Source: JADJEK01 sp052034255 (GTDB taxonomy: Bacteria > Planctomycetota > B15-G4 > JADJEK01). Taken from it: a DNA stretch of 18,597 nucleotides. Within the stretch, counting starts at the first letter, position 1; every line of letters starts with the position of its first letter. Shown here one piece after another: positions 1-8,384 of this stretch. A program made the position numbers and the translations under genes. Below the pieces are notes generated by a model. That model was not told the DNA's origin, made no database searches, and saw nothing but the letters and a program-made list of their open reading frames with translations. The stretch covers positions 1-18,597 of the forward strand of contig JBPOIU010000068.1 of the NCBI GenBank assembly GCA_052034255.1, given 5' to 3'.

Positions 1-76
1 GTTCTCACGGTCTCGCCGGACACCTGTGCCTGTTGAACGGGGCGGCGACTGCCGTCGCCTCGGACACCTTGTGCGG

Positions 77-133
77 GATCAACTACGTCCGAAAGTCGTC
101 GCTGGACGCGACGACTCTCAGACGTAGTAGATC
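77..133 (-). terminator. Long interrupted hairpin at the end of the left-arm operon
   Basis: The inverted repeat begins at the stop codon of the cytochrome gene. From outside in, GATC (77-80) pairs with GATC (130-133), ACTACGTC (82-89) with GACGTAGT (121-128), and AGTCGTCGC (94-102) with GCGACGACT (108-116) around the loop TGGAC. The stems are separated by a single mismatch and a symmetric 4x4 internal loop. There is no T tract on the minus-strand exit side, so it is either a Rho-assisted or non-canonical terminator or an mRNA 3'-end stabiliser. The 76 bases to its left hold nothing I recognise. Confidence 0.55.
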
Positions 134-2975
134 AGGGGTCGGAGACCGAGAAGCGCGTTCCTTGCGATCCCGCCAGACCGTACGTCCCGCATGGGTGCAA
201 CGTCACGGCCATCGCCGAGAACGGGATGTCGAGATATGGAACGGAGGCCGGGATCGGGATCTTCAGGAAGCCGAAGCCGAGATCGTCCGCGGGCATGTTC
301 AGCAGCACGAACGGGCCGGTGATGTCGGTCCAGAACTTCATGCCGTAGAGGTTGAGAGCGGGTTCCAAGCCCTCGCCGTAGGTCAGCACGAGCCAGGAGT
401 TCGCGTTCGGAGTCAAGCCGGTGCACATGAAGGCGAACGTCGAGTTGCCCGTCAGCGGCTCCGAGTTCGTGGTCAGGTGGATATCGCCAGCGCATGCTGG
501 TGACGGAGAGCCGAAGTTCTCGAGCTGGAAGATGTGATTGTCCTCCGCGTCCGGCACACCATTCATGTTGCGGTCGATCCCCATCCGCTGGCCGGCCCCG
601 TAGGGCACGCCCATCAGGGTCAGCGTTCCGCCAGCCAAGAGCTTCGTCTTCAGTTCCGTCCACGTGAACGGCCCGTAGCCCGCTTGATCGCTCTGGAAGC
701 GGCCGCTCGCGGGTACGTACTTGAAGCCGTGGAGGACGCCGTCCGTCCGGCCCTTCGCGATCAGGTCGATGTCGCCGAGCGCGGCCAAGCCCGTCAACAA
801 CGCGACATCTGCGGCGACCGCGGAACTCGTCGCGCTGCTCGACGCGACCGTCCGCGAGTAACCGACGGCAGGTGGAGTTCCCGTGTCGATGCACATGAGG
901 AACGCCGCCAGATCGCGCTGCTGCGCCGGTTGGGTCGCGAGCGTCCCGAACGTGACCGGATTGCTCAGGAAGGCCTCGACGGTCGGGAACGAACCGTCGT
1001 GCCCGAAGCCGAATCCATCGAGGGACACCGCGCCGGGAGAATTGTCGAACTGCATGCGCTTGTACGTCGTGCGAAGCTGCGGGACCTTCATGCCTTGCGG
1101 TTGCCCGAGCACCGTCTTGTTGACGATCTTGTTGCCCGTGCCGAGCGGAAGATGATGGCAGCTGTTGCACGAACCGATCGGAGTCGCGGCGGAACCGTTC
1201 TTGTAGATGTCCTTCCCCACCGTCGGATTTCCCCCGTGGATCGTGGCGGGCAACGTGCGATCCAAGTTCATGTGCGGATTGGGCTCGAACACGACCTGCA
1301 TCATGAACGCCGAGAACGCGTCCATGTCGGACGTCGTCAGTTGGGGCCCACCCATCAGTTTCGAGAACGCCGAGTTGAATGCCGTGAACGACGACCGATC
1401 GCCGCGCCAATGCAACGGCGTGTTGCCGGCGAGGCCGCGCAACGTCTGCGTCTGCATCGGTCCCTTCATCGGGTGCATCGCGATCATCCCGTACACGTTC
1501 GACGGGTCCGCGATGTCTTCCGGTTCGCCTTCGGGATCGCCGAGATCCCAATCTTCTCGGTCGCTTTCCGCGTCGAAGTGACAACTCGCGCAAGACATCG
1601 TGCCGTTGCCCGACAGCTTGGCGTCGTAGAGGAATCCGCGGCCTAGACGCGTGGCGGGAGGAGTCGGGTCGAACGCGCCGATCGCGAGTTCCAGCGTGAC
1701 GGCATTCGTGGCCGTGTTGACGACACTGATCGTGTTCGCGATCCGGTTCATCACGTACAGGCGCGTGCCGGTCGGATGCATCGCCAGAGCACGCGGACCA
1801 CGCTTGTTCTTCGGATCGACGGTGGCGCCCACCGCTGGGCCGATCTCGATCCGAGCCAGGATGGCGCCGCTCGGGCTCATGCGAGCGACCCGGTCGGTCC
1901 CGAAGGCCGCGACGTACATCGTCGATCCGGTCGCGTCGAAGACGACATCGGTCGGTTGCGCCAACGCTTGGCTCTTCGCCGTCGGGTTGGGCAGAACCGC
2001 GTAGTCGACGCCGGGATTCAAGTCCATCTTGGTGACCAAGCCGGTCCCGATGGCGACCTTCGTGATCTGGTTGTCGACGGCGTGCCCTCGCAAGTTCGGC
2101 TCGAAGCGCACGAGATTGCGAGCGTCGGTGTTCGCGACGAACAGGTCACCGGTGCCCGGTTGCACCGCAAGGTTCCACAAGCCGGTGCCGACTCCGTGGA
2201 AGTAGCGAGTCACGACGTTGGTCGCGGTCGCGATCTCCGCGACGTCGTTGTCGGGCATCGTGTACTGGATCACGTTGCTCCACGCAGGATCGTTCGCGGC
2301 CACGATCAACGCGGTCTTCGGCGGTGGGCCGAGGTTCGGGTTCGTGGGCGCGGGCGGATCGGGTGCGAGTTGCGGAGGGATGACCGTCGTTTTGTTGCCC
2401 GAGAGCGCGACCGCTGCGTAGACGTGGAGGCCATCCGCGCTCACCGCGAGAGCGCGTGGTTGGATCCCCAGGATCGGGATCGTCGCGAGAAGTGCGTGGG
2501 TGGCGACGTCGAACACACGGACTTGCTGCGATTCGGACACGCTTACGTAGGCGCGTTGGGGTGAGCCGGCGAACACGACGTCGCTCGGCTCGTCCTTGAC
2601 CTGAATCGTGTCCGTCACCATCCCGAGCGACACCGAGACGACGCTGATGCTGTCGGACGTGTGATTGACGACCCAGAGTTCATCGGAAGTGCGTTGCCGA
2701 ACGGACACCGGCTCGATGCCGACCGGGATCTCGTTCACCAGAACCGGGTTCGCCGCGGAGATCGTGTCGAAGATCGACAATCGCGCGTCTGGCGTGTCGA
2801 CGACGAACAACTTCTTGCCGTCGAACGACGTCGCAATCGGATGCACCAGCGGCGTCTCGAAGTTCAGAACCGTCCCGACGTTCGTCGCGGTGTCCTCGTC
2901 GTCGACCTGGGCAAGAGCACGGGCACCGAACAGCAATGCGGTCACGGTCGTAGCCGCGACGAAGTACCGATTCAT
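132..2975 (-). CDS. Secreted YVTN beta-propeller / di-heme cytochrome c fusion protein
   Basis: This 947-residue exported protein probably handles electrons in the periplasm or at the cell surface; its substrate is unknown. A signal peptide spans about residues 1-22 (ending ALA). Residues 35-435 are a YVTN-type beta-propeller with repeated blades such as LYVMNRIANTISVVN. Residues 440-700 resemble the MauG/cytochrome c peroxidase family, with two c-type haem sites, CASCH (462-466) and CNSCH (603-607), and the conserved-looking GFGHDGSFPTVEAFL at 655-669. DRNMNGVPDAED (801-812) looks like a calcium loop. Residues about 820-947 form a separate beta-rich tail resembling a recurrent Planctomycetota C-terminal domain (from memory). 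The ATG at 2975 is chosen because GGAG lies 5 bases upstream and the signal peptide follows directly; longer versions to 3311 add a non-protein-like leader. It is last in the left arm, 265 bases after the sigma factor gene, so it may have its own promoter. Confidence 0.85.
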   Translation of the reverse strand: MNRYFVAATTVTALLFGARALAQVDDEDTATNVGTVLNFETPLVHPIATSFDGKKLFVVDTPDARLSIFDTISAANPVLVNEIPVGIEPVSVRQRTSDELWVVNHTSDSISVVSVSLGMVTDTIQVKDEPSDVVFAGSPQRAYVSVSESQQVRVFDVATHALLATIPILGIQPRALAVSADGLHVYAAVALSGNKTTVIPPQLAPDPPAPTNPNLGPPPKTALIVAANDPAWSNVIQYTMPDNDVAEIATATNVVTRYFHGVGTGLWNLAVQPGTGDLFVANTDARNLVRFEPNLRGHAVDNQITKVAIGTGLVTKMDLNPGVDYAVLPNPTAKSQALAQPTDVVFDATGSTMYVAAFGTDRVARMSPSGAILARIEIGPAVGATVDPKNKRGPRALAMHPTGTRLYVMNRIANTISVVNTATNAVTLELAIGAFDPTPPATRLGRGFLYDAKLSGNGTMSCASCHFDAESDREDWDLGDPEGEPEDIADPSNVYGMIAMHPMKGPMQTQTLRGLAGNTPLHWRGDRSSFTAFNSAFSKLMGGPQLTTSDMDAFSAFMMQVVFEPNPHMNLDRTLPATIHGGNPTVGKDIYKNGSAATPIGSCNSCHHLPLGTGNKIVNKTVLGQPQGMKVPQLRTTYKRMQFDNSPGAVSLDGFGFGHDGSFPTVEAFLSNPVTFGTLATQPAQQRDLAAFLMCIDTGTPPAVGYSRTVASSSATSSAVAADVALLTGLAALGDIDLIAKGRTDGVLHGFKYVPASGRFQSDQAGYGPFTWTELKTKLLAGGTLTLMGVPYGAGQRMGIDRNMNGVPDAEDNHIFQLENFGSPSPACAGDIHLTTNSEPLTGNSTFAFMCTGLTPNANSWLVLTYGEGLEPALNLYGMKFWTDITGPFVLLNMPADDLGFGFLKIPIPASVPYLDIPFSAMAVTLHPCGTYGLAGSQGTRFSVSDP

Positions 2976-3069
2976 GGAATCTCCAGGCTTGGTTGGGTCG
3001 CGGGAACCCACGCCGATCACCGAGCTGGGCAGACGATCGCGCGTCCCGTCGCGTCGCGCGCGCGGCGAT

Positions 3070-3081
3070 CCATGTACATGG
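3070..3081. promoter_or_regulatory. 12-base perfect palindrome upstream of the cytochrome gene
   Basis: CCATGTACATGG is self-complementary and lies 95 bases upstream of the cytochrome start, in the only sizeable gap of the left arm (2976-3240). It could be a regulator site for a separate promoter of the cytochrome gene. I could not place a convincing -35/-10 or ECF-type promoter around it. The rest of the gap shows no gene and no clear terminator. Confidence 0.25.
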
Positions 3082-3240
3082 CACAGCGTTTCCCCGTGAG
3101 TCGATGACGGACTCGTCAGCTCCCACACGAACCGGCGCGGCCCTCGCCCCTTGGCGCGCGGTCGGCACAAAACGTTGGCTCGTCGCCGATTGCGCACTAC
3201 ACCGCCTCCGCTTGGGGTGCATCGTGACCCGACGGATATG

Positions 3241-3909
3241 TCATGCCGTTTGCGCGAACCTCGCCCCGAACCCTTCCGTCGGCACGCCGAGCGCTTCGCC
3301 GAGGCGGTCACCGAAGCGCTCTTCGAGCGCGGCCTTCAACGCCTGCCGCGCGCGATGGACGCGGATCTTCAGCGCATTGCGCGAGATGCCGAGCAATTGC
3401 GCGATCTCCGCCGGGTCTCGCTGCTCGATGTCGCGCAGCATCAGGATCGTGCGGTGCTTCTCCGACAGTGTCGCGATCGTCTCGCGTACGTGGTGGGCGA
3501 TGTCCGCGGCGTCGACCTCCGCGCTGGTGTCCTCGACCGCGACGGCGAAGCCACTCATCGCGGATGACGCACCGTCGTCCTCCGCCCCGGATTCGAGCGC
3601 GACTTCGCGCCGCGTCCGGCGGCCGCGCAAGCGCAGCAACGCCGCGTTGACGCCGATTCGGTGGATCCACGTCGACAGCTGCGCGCGCCCGTCGAACTGG
3701 GCCAACTTGCGGAAGACGATCGAGAACGTCTCCGTCAGCACGTCCTCGGCTTCGGTCCGGTCGGCGAGCAGCGACTCCAGCACGCGCAACAGGCGCGGTC
3801 CGCGCGTCTCGACGAGGTGACGGTAGGCGGCGTCGTCCTCTGCCTTCAACCGAGCGACGAGTTCGACGTCCGACGACCAGCACGAGGGGTTCGCGACGAG
3901 GCGCAGCAT
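3241..3909 (-). CDS. ECF-type RNA polymerase sigma factor
   Basis: This 222-residue protein is a two-domain alternative sigma factor that would direct RNA polymerase to a specific promoter set. Region 2 spans about residues 14-97, with the TEAEDVLTETF segment and STWIHRIGVNAALLRLR characteristic of region 2. Region 4 spans about 140-195, with a helix-turn-helix in PAEIAQLLGISRNALKIRVHRAR. The linker (100-138) is long and acidic. The start at 3909 is supported by GGAGGA 7 bases upstream; an in-frame start at 3945 would put the SD inside the gene. The gene lies 100 bases downstream of the hybrid kinase gene on the same strand. No anti-sigma factor is encoded next to it, which is unusual for ECF factors, so control may come from the kinase, from transcription, or from a distant anti-sigma. 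Its target promoters cannot be named from this window. Confidence 0.88.
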   Translation of the reverse strand: MLRLVANPSCWSSDVELVARLKAEDDAAYRHLVETRGPRLLRVLESLLADRTEAEDVLTETFSIVFRKLAQFDGRAQLSTWIHRIGVNAALLRLRGRRTRREVALESGAEDDGASSAMSGFAVAVEDTSAEVDAADIAHHVRETIATLSEKHRTILMLRDIEQRDPAEIAQLLGISRNALKIRVHRARQALKAALEERFGDRLGEALGVPTEGFGARFAQTA

Positions 3910-3921
3910 GGTCCGATCCTC

Positions 3922-3957
3922 CGAGAGTCGCGGGTGCGGTTGCACCCGCCGTTCTCG
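3922..3957 (-). promoter_or_regulatory. Hairpin abutting the Shine-Dalgarno of the sigma factor gene
   Basis: Arms GCGGGTGC (3930-3937) and GCACCCGC (3942-3949) pair perfectly around a 4-base loop. After a 3x3 internal loop, CGAGA (3922-3926) pairs with TCTCG (3953-3957). On the transcribed strand the hairpin ends exactly where the GGAGGA ribosome site of the sigma factor begins. It lies in the 100-base gap after the kinase gene, so it could attenuate transcription from the kinase into the sigma gene or modulate sigma translation. No T tract follows it. Confidence 0.4.
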
Positions 3958-4009
3958 AAAGCGCGGAGTTCGCGGCGTCGGTCCGACGGCGACTCGGATT
4001 TTCTTCGGA

Positions 4010-6595
4010 TCAGGTCCGGTGCGCGTTGCCCGACACGCGGGCTGCGAGGACTTCGTACAGGCGTGCCATCGTGACCGGCTTCGCGATGAAGTCGTCCATT
4101 CCGGCGCCGCGACACGTGTCGATGTCGCCGCTCATCGCGTTCGCCGTCAGGGCGACGATCGGAACGCGCCGTTGCCGCGGCAGTTCGCGAATGCGTCGCG
4201 TGGCTTCGAGCCCATCCATCTCGGGCATTTGCCAGTCCATCAACACCACGTCGAAGTCGCCGCGCTCGAAGGCCTCGACCGCGATCCGACCATTGGCGGC
4301 GATCTCGACGGTGCAGCCCATGCGTTCGAGCATGCGTTGCGCGACACGCTGATTCACCGGGTTGTCCTCGGCGAGCAAGACGTGCAGTCCGAGGGGAAGG
4401 CGCTCGTCGGATCCGCCGTCGACGAGCACGGCCGCGGCGTCGGCTTCCGACGCGGCCTTCGCGACCTCGAATGCGAGTTCGACACGGAACGTCGACCCCT
4501 GACCCGGTTCGGACGAGCAGGAGATCACACCGCCCATCGACTCGACCAGACGCTTCGCGATCGAGAGCCCGAGCCCGGTGCCGCCGAAGTCGCGCTGCGT
4601 GGAGGCCGAAGCCTGCACGAACGGCTGGAACAAGCGCTGAGTCGTGGCGGCGTCCATGCCGGGTCCGCTGTCGACGACATCGATGCGGATGCCGCGCCGA
4701 CGCCCAGTGGACTCGCGGATCGACAGCTCGACCCGCACCTCGCCGCGCTCCGTGAACTTCACGGCGTTGCTGACGAGGTTCAGCACGATTTGCCGCAGAC
4801 GCCCCGGGTCGCCGATCACTCGCTCGGGGACTCCGGCGCGGATCGCCGTCGTCAGGCCGATGCCCTTCTCCTGCGCGCGCCCCGCGAACAGCCGACGCAC
4901 GTCGTCGACGACGCGATGGAGATCGAACGGCACGCGCTCGAACTCGATGCGGCCGGCCTCGATCTTCGACAGATCGAGCACGTCGTTCAGGATCACGAGC
5001 AGCGCTTCGCCCGACTCGTGCAGGGTGCGCAAGAGGTCGGCTTGCTGCGGATCGAGCTTCGTCTCGCGCAACAGCGACGTGACGCCGAGGATGCCGTTCA
5101 ACGGCGTGCGGATCTCGTGACTCATCATCGCGAGGAACTGGCTCTTCGTCCGCGTCGCGGATTCGGCTTCGTCCTTCGCGGCCTGCAACGAGGCGCGCGC
5201 CGCTCGTTGCTCCGAGATGTCTTGGAACGCGCCGACGACGCGCACCACGCGATCCCCTTCGATCACCGGGCGTCCGATCGCACGCACCCAGATCGAGCGA
5301 TCGCGCGCCGTCACGAACGGAAGCTCGGCATCGAAGCTCTCGCGCTGCTCGACCGCACGGCCGACGAGTTCGCGGATCGTTCGCGCCGCGGCGCCGGGGT
5401 AGAACGCGACCGCGGATTCGAAGGTCGGTGTCCAGTCGTCGGCGACTTCGTGGATGGCCTTGACTTGGCGCGACCAGCGCAAGCCGCCACCGACGACGTC
5501 GTATTCCCACGCTCCGACGCGCGCGAGGTCCGCCATCGCCGAGAGTTCCGCGGCTTGCGACGCCGAGACGTGGGCCAACGAGCGCAGGTCCGCCGTCATC
5601 GCGTCCGCGAGATCCCGCGCCCGCTGCGCCGCAGTCTCGCGCGAACGGACCAAGAGTCCGACGAGCAGCGCCACGACGGCCCCGGCGAACGCGACGCCGA
5701 TGAGCAGTCCGTGGGACACTTCGACGAACCGCTCCGTGGAACTCATGCAGACGTTCCACGACCGGCCGCACATCGTGAGCGTCGAGATCGACGCGAACTG
5801 GGACTGCGTGCCCGGCGATGCGTCGGACGCGAAGTCGTCGGATTCGACGAGCGCGGATTCGATCTCGCCGTTCGTCGTGTCCTCGAGGCACGCCAAGGCC
5901 CTCGAGGTTTCGATCGGCATGTAGACCCAGCCGAGCAGCGCTTCCGCGCGTTCCGCTTCGGTCGCCGTCGGCCGCCCGTTGCGGTACACGGGCAACAGCG
6001 CCAAGAACCCCTGTTCACGCGTCGGTGACTCGCGCAGCGCGATCGCGCCGGTCGCAGCGACTTCGCCGTCACGCTCCGACGAACGCAGCGCGGGGTAGAC
6101 GGCCGGGTTCCCGGCATAGTCGTCGCCGACCCAGGACAGCTCGCCGACCCGCGGAGCGAAGTACTTCACGACCGCCAGCGCGTGCTCGAAGGACTCGGCG
6201 TCGACTTGGAAATCCGGCGCACCGTCGGCGCGGGTTCGCGCGAGGAAGCCGTCGAGCTCGCCGGGCGGGACGCGTTCGATGAAGCCGATTCCGAGCGCGC
6301 CCGGGAATTGCTCGTCGATCCGCCACGCCGCGACCATGCGATCGAATTCGGCACGTGAGACCGACTCGCTGGCGACGAACGCGGCCTTGGCGGCCTCCAG
6401 GCCGAATGGGTAGCGCTCGGCCCGGTCGTTCCACTCGCGCGTCGCGCGTTCGGTCAGCGCGATGAAGCGCGCGGCGTCGACCGCGTGCTGCCCCCGGACG
6501 AGCCAAGTCCCGCAGATCGCCGACAACGCGATCACCGCGACCACGGCGATCCACGCCGACGACCATGCTCGGGGAACGTCGCGTCGCGCCGACAC
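4010..6595 (-). CDS. Hybrid sensor histidine kinase (CHASE, PAS, HisKA, HATPase, REC)
   Basis: This membrane sensor kinase has a fused receiver. Numbered from the TTG at 6673, it has a transmembrane helix at about 41-58, a periplasmic CHASE-type sensor domain (about 80-260), a second helix at 323-343, a PAS domain (about 378-490, ending VVGAFQDISEQR), HisKA with the phospho-histidine H519 in SHEIRTPLNGILG, HATPase with NLVSNAVKFT, DSGPGMD and FGGTGLGLSI, and a receiver (763-880) with acidic pocket D770, phospho-acceptor D813 in VLMDWQMP and K865. No separate response regulator or Hpt protein is encoded nearby, so the output is unknown; the adjacent sigma factor is a candidate target. Two starts are possible, TTG 6673 and GTG 6595. 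I prefer 6595 (861 residues), which has GGGGAG 3 bases upstream and leaves a short cytoplasmic tail before the first helix. The periplasmic sensor and the secreted HbpS-like protein of the same operon could form a sensing pair. Confidence 0.88.
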   Translation of the reverse strand: MSARRDVPRAWSSAWIAVVAVIALSAICGTWLVRGQHAVDAARFIALTERATREWNDRAERYPFGLEAAKAAFVASESVSRAEFDRMVAAWRIDEQFPGALGIGFIERVPPGELDGFLARTRADGAPDFQVDAESFEHALAVVKYFAPRVGELSWVGDDYAGNPAVYPALRSSERDGEVAATGAIALRESPTREQGFLALLPVYRNGRPTATEAERAEALLGWVYMPIETSRALACLEDTTNGEIESALVESDDFASDASPGTQSQFASISTLTMCGRSWNVCMSSTERFVEVSHGLLIGVAFAGAVVALLVGLLVRSRETAAQRARDLADAMTADLRSLAHVSASQAAELSAMADLARVGAWEYDVVGGGLRWSRQVKAIHEVADDWTPTFESAVAFYPGAAARTIRELVGRAVEQRESFDAELPFVTARDRSIWVRAIGRPVIEGDRVVRVVGAFQDISEQRAARASLQAAKDEAESATRTKSQFLAMMSHEIRTPLNGILGVTSLLRETKLDPQQADLLRTLHESGEALLVILNDVLDLSKIEAGRIEFERVPFDLHRVVDDVRRLFAGRAQEKGIGLTTAIRAGVPERVIGDPGRLRQIVLNLVSNAVKFTERGEVRVELSIRESTGRRRGIRIDVVDSGPGMDAATTQRLFQPFVQASASTQRDFGGTGLGLSIAKRLVESMGGVISCSSEPGQGSTFRVELAFEVAKAASEADAAAVLVDGGSDERLPLGLHVLLAEDNPVNQRVAQRMLERMGCTVEIAANGRIAVEAFERGDFDVVLMDWQMPEMDGLEATRRIRELPRQRRVPIVALTANAMSGDIDTCRGAGMDDFIAKPVTMARLYEVLAARVSGNAHRT

Positions 6596-6598
6596 CGT

Positions 6599-6604
6599 CT
6601 CCCC
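6599..6604 (-). promoter_or_regulatory. Ribosome binding site favouring the GTG start of the kinase
   Basis: GGGGAG sits 3 bases before the GTG at 6595. The spacing is short but it is the best SD near either candidate start. The alternative TTG at 6673 has only a weak GGGA upstream. Confidence 0.35.
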
Positions 6605-6727
6605 GCCCGGCGATGCAAGTGCACCCCGCGCCGGAGAGACGGTTCGGTGATCGAGCGAGCGTGGCGTCTGCAAGTCGAGTCCCGATGCCTGCGAATCGAG
6701 CGCGCGGATTCTCGGCGCTCGACATCG

Positions 6728-8380
6728 TCATCGGCTGGCGCCGGTATCCGCCTTGAGGCCTGCGGAGAGGCCGGCGAACCCGCGCAACGTCAGTCGATAC
6801 AAGCCCGTGCGCGCGGCCAGGATCAACGTCGTGCGGGCCTCGTCGGCCCAAGCGAAGTTCGCGGGGAGCTCCGGGGTCACGATGACGCCCAACGGGATTC
6901 CCGCGGGGGACAGGACGTGGATCCCGCCCGGTCCGGACACGAACAGGTTGCCGTCCCGATCGACTTCGAGTCCATCGAGCGCGATCTCGCCCGGGAACTC
7001 CGCGGTGAAGTCGAAGAACACTTCGCTCGACGTGACGTCGCCCGCGGTCGAGACGGCGAAACGTCGCACCTGCTTCGCGGACTCGTCCCAGTTGGCGACG
7101 TAGAGGAAGCGCTCGTCGGGCGAGAACACGATGCCGTTCGGTCCGGTCATGTCCTTGGCGATCACGGTGAGCTTGCCGTCGACGAGCCCGAACACGCCGC
7201 AGAAGTCGAGTTCGCGCGCGGGATCGTCGTGGAAGCCCGGCAAGCCGAACGGAGGGTCGGTGAAGAACACCGCTCCGTCGCTGCGCAGCGTGACGTCGTT
7301 CGGCGAGTTCAGGCGTTTGCCCTCGAAGCGGTCGGCCAACACCGTGACGGCGCCGTTCTTCTCGAGCCGCGTGACCCGACGATTGCCGTGCTCGCAGATC
7401 ACGAGACGCCCGGAGTCGTCCACTGCGAGGCCGTTGCTTCCCGGTTGGCGATAACGGCCGATGTCGACGCCGCTGTATCCGCTTTTCGTGCGGAACACGC
7501 TGACGCCGTCCCGGCGACTCCAGCGGTAAACGACGTTGCGGTTCGGATCGCTGAACAAGACGTCGCCAGACGGCAACGTCACCGGACCCTCGCAAAACGT
7601 GAATCCGGTCGCGAGCCGCTCCAGACGCGCGTCTTCGCCCGGAGCGCCGACCACCGCCGCGAACGCGGGGTTCGAGGGGCGCGTCGTGAACGCGACGTCC
7701 TCCGCGCGCCGCCAACGCTCGGGTACGACGACGTCGAGCGTCGCGGAGCGGATCCACACGAAGTTCTCGGGCGGTCGCGACAGAGGTGCGTTGACCGCGA
7801 ACACGGCGATCGCGAACTCGTCGCCAGCACGCGCGTGTTCGGTCAGCACGATGCGCTGGACCGCGTTCCAGCCCGCGGCGAACGGGCCCCCGTTCTGGCC
7901 GAGGATCGGCGCGAGCGCGCCGTTCACCCAGATCTCCGCGAGGTCATCGACGACGAGCTCGAGCACGACGGCCGCACCGTCGATCGGCGTCACACCGACG
8001 CGCTCCGGCAAGCGCACGCGGACGCGATACCACACCGCACTGGTCCGCCCATGTCCGACGCGCGTCTCCAAGCCGTCCGCCGGCAGCACGCGCCAACTCG
8101 AGTCGTCGAACTCCGGTGCCTGCGCGGCAGGCGATGGCTCGAAGGTCCGGTTCGCGGGTCCAGGCTCGGTCGCATTCGAGCCGGGCTCGTGGAACGTGAC
8201 AGGGACGAGCTCGACGTCGTGGACTCGCCACGTGGCATCGACGAGTCGTGCGCCGTCCTGCGTCCTCAGGTCGACGCATGCGTCGGCTTCATTGCGCACG
8301 AGCGGATTCACCGCCGGCCCGTTGCCGACGTCTCCACCTACCAACGCCGCGGCGATCATCCACGTCTGTGCTGCGTTCAT
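6728..8380 (-). CDS. SMP-30/gluconolactonase-like beta-propeller with N-terminal jelly-roll-like domain
   Basis: This 550-residue protein has a C-terminal six-bladed propeller of the SMP-30/gluconolactonase family (about residues 240-535). The family's divalent-metal ligands are recognisable: E264 in FCEGP, N360 in SPNDV, N415 in GPNGI and D469 in LDGLEVD. Family members hydrolyse sugar lactones or related esters; the substrate here cannot be assigned. Residues about 95-218 resemble a galactose-binding/jelly-roll accessory domain (SSAVWYRVRVRLPE-like strands, IWVNGALAP). The N-terminus (MNAAQTWMIAAALVGG) may be a weak export signal. The ATG at 8380 is chosen because GGGGAG lies 7 bases upstream and it begins 4 bases after the preceding stop, implying translational coupling. 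Its presence among redox and copper-linked genes is unexplained. It may process an extracellular sugar, or be a beta-propeller without lactonase activity. Confidence 0.83.
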   Translation of the reverse strand: MNAAQTWMIAAALVGGDVGNGPAVNPLVRNEADACVDLRTQDGARLVDATWRVHDVELVPVTFHEPGSNATEPGPANRTFEPSPAAQAPEFDDSSWRVLPADGLETRVGHGRTSAVWYRVRVRLPERVGVTPIDGAAVVLELVVDDLAEIWVNGALAPILGQNGGPFAAGWNAVQRIVLTEHARAGDEFAIAVFAVNAPLSRPPENFVWIRSATLDVVVPERWRRAEDVAFTTRPSNPAFAAVVGAPGEDARLERLATGFTFCEGPVTLPSGDVLFSDPNRNVVYRWSRRDGVSVFRTKSGYSGVDIGRYRQPGSNGLAVDDSGRLVICEHGNRRVTRLEKNGAVTVLADRFEGKRLNSPNDVTLRSDGAVFFTDPPFGLPGFHDDPARELDFCGVFGLVDGKLTVIAKDMTGPNGIVFSPDERFLYVANWDESAKQVRRFAVSTAGDVTSSEVFFDFTAEFPGEIALDGLEVDRDGNLFVSGPGGIHVLSPAGIPLGVIVTPELPANFAWADEARTTLILAARTGLYRLTLRGFAGLSAGLKADTGASR

Positions 8381-8384
8381 CGCT

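Noticed and set aside
2976..3311. Extension of the cytochrome gene upstream to 3311
   Set aside because: The added 112 residues are not protein-like, run into the sigma factor gene, and would bury a good signal peptide and its ribosome site.
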